Source: Burkholderiaceae bacterium
GTDB lineage: Bacteria > Pseudomonadota > Gammaproteobacteria > Burkholderiales > Burkholderiaceae_D
Assembly (NCBI GenBank): GCA_019751755.1
Contig: JAIENA010000052.1
Coordinates: 1 to 64,000 of the forward strand
Direction of reading: 5' to 3'
DNA: 64,000 bases
The notes under the pieces are model-generated. The model was not told the origin of the DNA and ran no database searches. It saw only the letters and a program-made list of their open reading frames with translations. The position numbers and the translations under genes were made by a program. This document shows, piece after piece, positions 47,901-54,279 of the stretch (position 1 is the stretch's first letter; each line of letters begins with the position of its first letter).

Positions 47901-48232
47901 CCGATCTGTAGTGAGGTCAGCGCGTTCAACTGCGCGCTGTCAAAGCCTTCGGTAAACTGGCTGGGCGACAGCGCGGCAACTTGGTTGGTGCCCAGCGCGG
48001 CGATCTGCGTTGACGAGAAACCGCCGAGCTGCGTCGTGCTCAGCGTCTGGATGCCCGCCGTCGTCATCGATTTCAGCGTGGTGCTGTTAATGGCCCGCAA
48101 TTGTGCTGTGTTCAGCACTTGCACCTGGTCGGTGGTCAACGACGCAATGTCCAGTGTGCCCCAGATGGATACCTGGGCCGTGGTCAACGCGGCAATTTGG
48201 GTCGTGGTAAAGGTCGTGACGATCGAGGCCAT
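38951..48232 (-). CDS. Giant (3093 aa) octapeptide-repeat protein with C-terminal FrpC-SPM-like Ca2+-binding module; predicted T1SS substrate
   Basis: Uninterrupted ORF starting [20 protein letters not shown] with AGGAG RBS (ctgttaggagataaaatATG). About 350 octads, then [16 protein letters not shown]...[38 protein letters not shown]...[21 protein letters not shown]. Confidence 0.93.
   Translation of the reverse strand: [3093 protein letters not shown]
39745..48208 (-). repeat. Tandem 24-bp coding repeat (octapeptide [STN][TS]xQ[IVL]x[AS]L), about 350 diverged copies with 7/10-unit superstructure
   Basis: Direct octad parsing of the translation; register holds nearly throughout, apart from five nonamer units. 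Confidence 0.95.
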
Positions 48233-48378
48233 ATTTTATCTCCTAACAGCAATATATCTTACCTGCAATTGGAGCTAATTTGAGATAAGGGCACAAAAAG
48301 TATGTTAAATCTTGGTCTGGAAACAATGACTTAGCGCGTGTTCATTAACAATTCCAATAAAAGTCAGGTTATGCTTGA
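48233..48378. promoter_or_regulatory. AT-rich divergent intergenic region between the giant gene and nudC
   Basis: Divergent gene starts with locally low GC; RBS-like AGGAG before the giant gene. No specific -35/-10 asserted. Confidence 0.5.
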
Positions 48379-49233
48379 GTGAATGTTTTTTTGAAAAGAC
48401 TTAGCATGCTGAAAACACCACAGTCATTCCAGCCAACTTTTAATCACTCCGCCCACATAGGGGAAACCCGTATTTTCCTATTTTACGGCAACCGTGTTCT
48501 GCTGCGTTCCGCCGACTTGTCGTTGCCCGGCCTCGATGCCGGCTTGTCGCTGGATCCGGCGACAATGCATCCTGTTGGCATTTGGCAACAAAAAGTGTAC
48601 CAGACTTCGTGGACGGATAGTGACACCGTGCAACATCCAGACTACGCGTGGCACAGCCTGCGTTCGCTGCTGGGGGTGCTGGACGGCGAGTTCCTGGGGC
48701 TGGCCGGCCGTGCTTACCAGCTGGCGGAATGGGCCCGCACGCACCGTTATTGCGGCGCCTGCGCCAGCCCCATGCAACTGTCCGCCAGCGACCGCAGTTT
48801 TGTCTGTCCCGCGTGCGGCATGACCGCTTATCCGCGCATTTCCCCCGCCATGATGGTGTTGATACGCAAAGGCGACCAAGTGCTGCTCGCCCTGCACGCC
48901 AATGCCCCCTATAAACGGTTTACGGCACTGGCAGGATTTCTTGAGGCCGGCGAGTCGGTCGAAGAAGCCATCCATCGGGAAGTATATGAGGAAGTCGGCT
49001 TGATCGTGCAAAACTTACAATACTTTGGCAGCCAGTCGTGGCCATTTCCCCACTCGCTGATGCTGGCGTTCACCGCCGACTACCTGGGTGGCGAGATCCG
49101 CGTCGATCCGGCCGAGATTGCCGAAGCGCGCTGGTTCGGCCCGGACGACGTGTGGCCGGAGCGTCCGGCCGACGGCGCCATGGTGTCGATCGCCGCGGCG
49201 CTGATCAATGCGCACCGGCCGCCGGGCGTCTAA
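48379..49233 (+). CDS. nudC: NADH pyrophosphatase/Nudix hydrolase with zinc ribbon
   Basis: YCGACASPMQL...CPACGMTAYPRISPAMMVLI and Nudix box GFLEAGESVEEAIHREVYEEVGL. Confidence 0.92.
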   Translation: MNVFLKRLSMLKTPQSFQPTFNHSAHIGETRIFLFYGNRVLLRSADLSLPGLDAGLSLDPATMHPVGIWQQKVYQTSWTDSDTVQHPDYAWHSLRSLLGVLDGEFLGLAGRAYQLAEWARTHRYCGACASPMQLSASDRSFVCPACGMTAYPRISPAMMVLIRKGDQVLLALHANAPYKRFTALAGFLEAGESVEEAIHREVYEEVGLIVQNLQYFGSQSWPFPHSLMLAFTADYLGGEIRVDPAEIAEARWFGPDDVWPERPADGAMVSIAAALINAHRPPGV

Positions 49234-49331
49234 GCGATGTGCCTGATTCGCGGATCCGTAGGCATGGCCGATGCCGTGCCGCCGTTTTCTATATACTGGC
49301 GGCAATCGCATTTTTTATGGCTCCACAATAT

Positions 49332-49892
49332 ATGACCGCATTTACCGAAAACGATTGGCGCCGCTTCCTGGCCAGCCTGGGCGAAGATCCGGACCGTCCG
49401 GGTCTGCTGGAAACCCCGCACCGCGTGTCCAAGGCATGGAAACAATGGACTGCCGGCTATGAACAGAACCCGGTCGACTTGCTGAAAGTGTTTGAAGACG
49501 GCGCTGAGCAATACAATGAGTTGATCGTGGTGCGCGGCATCCCGGTCTACAGTCACTGTGAGCACCACCTGGCGCCATTCTTTGGCAAGGCCACGATTGG
49601 TTATGTTCCGAACGGCAAGATTGTCGGTTTGTCCAAATTGACCCGCCTGGTCGATTGTTTCTCCCGCCGCCTGCAAGTGCAGGAGCGCATGACGCAGCAA
49701 ATCGCCAATGCCCTGATGGATGCGCTGGAACCGAAGGCGGTCGGCGTGGTGGTGAAATGCCGTCACCTGTGCATGGAAAGCCGTGGCATCCGTACCCCTG
49801 GCGAAGAAACCGTGACGTCGGCCATGTTGGGCGAATTGCAGCCGAACCTGGCGCTGCGCACGGAATTCCTGGCCCTGGCGCGCGAGTCTTAA
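49332..49892 (+). CDS. folE: GTP cyclohydrolase I
   Basis: DPDRPGLLETPHRVSKAW, PVYSHCEHHLAPFFGKATIGYVPNGKIVGLSKLTRLVDCFSRRLQVQERMTQQIA. Alternative start 49317. Confidence 0.95.
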   Translation: MTAFTENDWRRFLASLGEDPDRPGLLETPHRVSKAWKQWTAGYEQNPVDLLKVFEDGAEQYNELIVVRGIPVYSHCEHHLAPFFGKATIGYVPNGKIVGLSKLTRLVDCFSRRLQVQERMTQQIANALMDALEPKAVGVVVKCRHLCMESRGIRTPGEETVTSAMLGELQPNLALRTEFLALARES

Positions 49893-51320
49893 ATGACGGG
49901 CGGCGCGGCGATCGAGTGGCAAAGCGGCGATCTGGGCGCCGCCTTTCAACTGGCGGCCGGCAATGGCCGCCCGCTGTTCCTGTACTGGGGCGCTGGTTGG
50001 TGCCCGCCGTGCAATCGCGTCAAGGCCGATATTTTCAGCCGGCCCGACTTTGCCCAGCGTATGCGCAACCTGCTGCCATTCTGGCTCGATGGCGATGCCC
50101 CCGGCGCCCAGGCGCTGGCCGCGCAATACCGCTTGCGCAGCTATCCGACCCTGATCCTGTTCAGCCCGGACGGCCGTGAAATCACGCGCCTGCCGTGCGA
50201 ACTCGATGGCGAACGCTTTATTGCCGCGCTCGACATCGCGCTGGCGGCCCGTTATACGGCCGCCGAGTCGCTGCGGGCCGCGCTGCAAGGCACGCGGGCA
50301 CTGGATGAGACCGAGTGGTCGCTGCTGAGCTTGTATTCATGGGATACCGACGAGGGACACCTGTCGACGGCGGCGGAACAGCCTGCCGTGCTGGCGCGCC
50401 TGGCGGCGGCATGTTCCACCAGCGACACGTCGGGCGAGGTCTGCGCCAACGCGGCGGCCCGTTTGCATTTGCATGCGCAGGTGGCGGCGGCGGGACGGAT
50501 CGCGACCGGCGGCCCGGCCGGCAATGCGTCGGCCAGCGCCGCGCAGGCGGCGGCGGCGATTGCCGCGGCGGCCGACCGCTTGTTGACGGTGTTGGGCGAC
50601 CCGCGCCTGGCGCGCGCCAACATGGATATCCTCGTCAATAGTGGCGTCAACCTGGTCAAGTGGTCGGGTGCGCGCCAAACCGAACTGGTGCAGACGCTGG
50701 GCCAGGCCGCCCGCCATTTCGCGGCCGACGCCAGCCTGTCAGCCGGGGACCGCCTGATGGCGGTACGCCTGCAGATGCGCATGGTGCGCATTGGCGGCAG
50801 CGCCGACGGCATGGTGGCGCTGGTGCGGCAGACGGTCGAGCAAGCATTGCAAGCCGAAGCCGATCCGGCTGCCCGTCATACGCTGGTCAACACCGCCGTC
50901 AGCGCCTTGCATGACGCCGGGCTGCCGGAACAGGCCGAAGCGCTGCTGCAAGCGGAACTGGCCACCTCGCATGCGCCGTATTATTTCATGCTGAGCCTGG
51001 CATCGGCGGCGCGCCGCCGGGGCGATACGGTCGCCACCCTGGACTGGTATGAACAGGCCTGGGCCGCCGCCGAAGGCAGCGCCACGCGCCTGCAGTGGGG
51101 CACCACCTACTTGACCAGCGTGATTGATTTGTCGTCCGAGGATTTGCCGCGCATCGAAGCGGCGGCGGCCGAACTGGCCAAGGATATTGCCGCCAACCCC
51201 GATGCCTACCAGCAGCGCAACCGCACGCAGTTGCAGCGCCTGGCCAGCAAGCTGGCCATGTTGACGGTGCCAGGACCGCATGCCGGGGCGTTACAGCGCA
51301 CGCTGACCAGCAAGCTGTAA
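49893..51320 (+). CDS. Thioredoxin-fold protein with WCPPC motif and helical C-terminal region
   Basis: PLFLYWGAGWCPPCNRVKADIFSRPDF...LRSYPTLILFSPDGREI. Confidence 0.88.
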   Translation: MTGGAAIEWQSGDLGAAFQLAAGNGRPLFLYWGAGWCPPCNRVKADIFSRPDFAQRMRNLLPFWLDGDAPGAQALAAQYRLRSYPTLILFSPDGREITRLPCELDGERFIAALDIALAARYTAAESLRAALQGTRALDETEWSLLSLYSWDTDEGHLSTAAEQPAVLARLAAACSTSDTSGEVCANAAARLHLHAQVAAAGRIATGGPAGNASASAAQAAAAIAAAADRLLTVLGDPRLARANMDILVNSGVNLVKWSGARQTELVQTLGQAARHFAADASLSAGDRLMAVRLQMRMVRIGGSADGMVALVRQTVEQALQAEADPAARHTLVNTAVSALHDAGLPEQAEALLQAELATSHAPYYFMLSLASAARRRGDTVATLDWYEQAWAAAEGSATRLQWGTTYLTSVIDLSSEDLPRIEAAAAELAKDIAANPDAYQQRNRTQLQRLASKLAMLTVPGPHAGALQRTLTSKL

Positions 51321-51372
51321 CCCCGCCATGTCCCCCCCCGGGGGTAGACCCCAAATGTGACAAAAGCGGACA

Positions 51373-53109
51373 TTATTTGCCGGCAGGCGCTTCGCGCACC
51401 GCCTTGAATTCCGCGCCCGCCTTCCACTGTGGCGCGGTGGCATCTTGCGCGGCGCGGTAGCCGGCCAGGAACAATAACTCGGCATCCTGGGCCGCCCCCG
51501 CCATGTCCCAGTCCGGCTGCACCACATCGTTGACCGTGTGGTAGTCGCGCGCCGTGTATTGCGCCAGTTTGCCGGCCTGGCCCGGCGGCTTGCCGAGGTA
51601 GGTCATGCCGCCCTGGGTCAAGATTACCGGCACGCCGGCGCGGGCGAATGCCAACTGGTCGCCACGGTAATACAGGCCCGATTCCGCATGCGCTTCCGGC
51701 TTCACCACGCGCCCCTGCGCCTTGGCGGCCGCGATCACCAGCTCATCGGCGGTGGATTTGCCATGTCCGGCCAGGATCACGTCGCGCGTCTTGCCCCACA
51801 CATTCATGCCGTCGAGGTTAATCGCCAGCACGGTCTTGGCCAGCGGCGCCAGCGGATGGCGTGTATACCACTGCGCACCCAGCAAGCCGCGTTCTTCGCC
51901 GGTGGTCAGCACGAACAGCACCGTGCGTTTGGGCGCTTGCGCCGGGGGCAGCGCTTGATAGGCGCGGGCGATTTCCAGCAGTGCCGCGACGCCGCTGGCA
52001 TTGTCCAGCGCGCCATGGAAAATCTGCCGGGAGCGGGGCCCGGGCAAGCTGTCGTCGATGCCGAAATGGTCCCAGTGCGCCGTGTACACCACGACTTCGT
52101 CCTTGAGCTTCGGGTCGGTGCCGTCGATCCGGCCCACCACGTTGTGCGACGCCATCTCGCTCCACACATTGGCCACCGCGCTATGGGCCGTCACGCCCAG
52201 CGGCACCGGCTTGAAGTCACGCGACAGCGCGGCTTTTTTCAGCGCGTCGAAATCATGCCCGCCAGCCTTGAACAGGTCGCGCGCCGATTCCAGTTTGAGC
52301 CAGCCAGACACCGGTGGCAAGCCCGGGGTGTCGCCCTTGACCTTGATGCCGTAATGGCCGCGCCCGAAGCTATTGCGCACCACCTCGAACGGATAGCCGG
52401 CCGGTTTGGTTTCATGCACGATCAGGGCCCCGGCCGCGCCCAGCCTGGCCGCCATCGCGAATTTGTACATCCAGCGGCCGTAATACGTCACGGCCGGGCC
52501 GCCAAACATGGCGCTGTCGAGCCGGTTCTTGCGCTTCGGGTCCGGCAGCGGCGGGTCGTTGATCAGCATGACCAGCGTCTTGCCCTTCACGTCCGCGCCC
52601 TTGTAGTCGTCCCACTGGAATTCCGGCGCCGTCACGCCATAGCCGACAAACACCAACTCGGAGTGGGCGACGCTGACCTTGTGCTCGGTGCGCATCGACC
52701 ACGCCACCACGTCATCCGGCGACGCCAGGTTCACGCTCTTGCCGCCCAGCGCCGCATACGACAGCGTGGGCGTCGACCGCATATACAGCATCGGCACGTT
52801 TTGCAGATAGCCGCCATCGGGCATGCCGGGCGTAATCCCGCTCTTCCTGAAGACATCCTGCAGGTAATTGAGCGTGACGGTTTCGCCCCGCGAGCCCGGT
52901 GCGCGGCCTTCGAATTCATCGGACGCCAGCGCCTGCACATGGCGCAGCAGGGCGGCGCCGTCGATTTTTACGGCGGGCTGGTCGGCACGGGCGTCCTGGC
53001 GCGGCGCGTGCGTGGCCGCAGGCGCCGCCCACGCCACCGGCATTACCGTCAGGAGCGATGCGGACAGCGCCAGCACGGGCGCCCAGGCTGGACGGAGCGG
53101 TGTGGTCAT
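51373..53109 (-). CDS. M28-family metallopeptidase (secreted; signal peptide)
   Basis: N-terminal signal-like ALSASLLTVMPVAWAAPAA; VVYTAHWDHFGI, LDNASGVAALLEIARAY, TTGEERGLLGAQWYTRHP. Confidence 0.92.
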   Translation of the reverse strand: MTTPLRPAWAPVLALSASLLTVMPVAWAAPAATHAPRQDARADQPAVKIDGAALLRHVQALASDEFEGRAPGSRGETVTLNYLQDVFRKSGITPGMPDGGYLQNVPMLYMRSTPTLSYAALGGKSVNLASPDDVVAWSMRTEHKVSVAHSELVFVGYGVTAPEFQWDDYKGADVKGKTLVMLINDPPLPDPKRKNRLDSAMFGGPAVTYYGRWMYKFAMAARLGAAGALIVHETKPAGYPFEVVRNSFGRGHYGIKVKGDTPGLPPVSGWLKLESARDLFKAGGHDFDALKKAALSRDFKPVPLGVTAHSAVANVWSEMASHNVVGRIDGTDPKLKDEVVVYTAHWDHFGIDDSLPGPRSRQIFHGALDNASGVAALLEIARAYQALPPAQAPKRTVLFVLTTGEERGLLGAQWYTRHPLAPLAKTVLAINLDGMNVWGKTRDVILAGHGKSTADELVIAAAKAQGRVVKPEAHAESGLYYRGDQLAFARAGVPVILTQGGMTYLGKPPGQAGKLAQYTARDYHTVNDVVQPDWDMAGAAQDAELLFLAGYRAAQDATAPQWKAGAEFKAVREAPAGK

Positions 53110-53197
53110 TGGGGAAATATTGCTTAAAGAGTCTATTGTGTCACAGTTACTGCTGTCTCAAATGGCACACCCGGATAGCGAAGGCGGCCGCAGAGCG

Positions 53198-53285
53198 CGA
53201 TAATCATCGGATTATCGAATGAATTTCAGTGGATTTTTGCGCTTTTTTATCGATAAAACAAATCATATGATGGGTTTATCGACAA
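53198..53285. promoter_or_regulatory. Cluster of palindromes upstream of the DUF4148 gene (operator-like)
   Basis: cgataatc-atcg-gattatcg (53198-53217); ttttatcgataaaa (53245-53258); atcatatgat (about 53262-53271). Confidence 0.55.
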
Positions 53286-53306
53286 CGTATTCCCCTGGAG
53301 CCCATC

Positions 53307-53690
53307 ATGAAAACCCAATTCCTCGCCACCGTCACCGCCACCCTGCTGCTGGCCACCGGCGCCGCCTTTGCCCAATCCGACCTCGACGTTTTTGTACACC
53401 AGGCGCAGCAGCAGAAATCCACGCTGACCCGGGAACAAGTAAAAGCGGACGTCTTGCGCGCCCGCGCCGCCGGCGAGTTGGAGTTGAACGAATCTAACTA
53501 TCCGCCGCAGCAGGCCACGGCATCGACCTTGACCCGTGAGCAGGTCAAAGCCGAGGTGCTGGCCGCCCGCGCCAGTGGCCAGCTCGATGTCAATGAAGCG
53601 CAGTACAACGGGTTTTTTGACAGCCGCGACGGCCAGCGTCCGGCGCCGGCGCTGACGGCCACCGCGAAAGCGAAAAAAGCCGCGCAGTAA
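53307..53690 (+). CDS. DUF4148 domain-containing exported protein
   Basis: Signal peptide ATVTATLLLATGAAFAQ; two copies of STLTREQVKA-[DE]-VL-x-ARA. Confidence 0.88.
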   Translation: MKTQFLATVTATLLLATGAAFAQSDLDVFVHQAQQQKSTLTREQVKADVLRARAAGELELNESNYPPQQATASTLTREQVKAEVLAARASGQLDVNEAQYNGFFDSRDGQRPAPALTATAKAKKAAQ

Positions 53691-53691
53691 T

Positions 53692-54132
53692 TTAGTTCGC
53701 GGGGGCGGGGGCGGGGGGCAGCGCGGCTGGCGCCGCCGCTTCCTCGAAGAACAGCTTGTTCTTGGCGTCGACCTTGAAGGTGCCCACCTTGTCGCCCGCC
53801 ACCGGCCCGCCTTCGCCCACCAGCGCGCAAGTTTGCGATTCCACTTGCCATACCTGGTTGCCATTGCGCAGGCTCCAGCGGTTTTCCGGCTGGGCAAACA
53901 CTTCGAGATCGACTTCATCGACCAGCATCTCCCCCAGCGGGATCTGGCGCTGGCAATCCGGCTGGCGTGTCGCCACCAGGATCACGCGCACATTGTCGCT
54001 CCAGAAATAATCTTGCTGGCGCCGCACCGATAAGGTGTGCTGGTTGCTGTCTTTGTCCACGTAATAGGTGGCGCTGTCGCGCGCGCAGGCGGTCAGCAGC
54101 AAGGGGAGCAAAGCAATCAAGAGTCGGCGCAT
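53692..54132 (-). CDS. Small putative lipoprotein
   Basis: MRRLLIALLPLLLTACARDS: lipobox LTAC. Confidence 0.7.
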   Translation of the reverse strand: MRRLLIALLPLLLTACARDSATYYVDKDSNQHTLSVRRQQDYFWSDNVRVILVATRQPDCQRQIPLGEMLVDEVDLEVFAQPENRWSLRNGNQVWQVESQTCALVGEGGPVAGDKVGTFKVDAKNKLFFEEAAAPAALPPAPAPAN

Positions 54133-54279
54133 GGCAAACAGGCAAAGTTGGCGGGTCAGGCCATTATAGCCAGCCGATTCCGGCAGTGGGGCTACGCCCG
54201 CACGATTGCCTGCGGTGGCGCGGTAAAAATTGCTTTTGGAATAAACTTGTGGCTCTCCAGTGACGATCCGGACCCCGCC

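Noticed and set aside
43562-47911. Other long plus-strand ORFs (453, 375, 671, 268 aa) across the giant gene
   Set aside because: Same antisense-repeat artefact in other frames.
39745-48208. CRISPR-like array of 24-bp repeats
   Set aside because: Repeats are contiguous, in-frame codons without spacers and diverge as a protein motif.
38951-48232. Classical RTX protein (GGxGxDxxx nonapeptides)
   Set aside because: No GGxGxD nonapeptide array is visible in either repeat protein; Ca2+-type motifs are restricted to the DxDGNG/SPM-like module.
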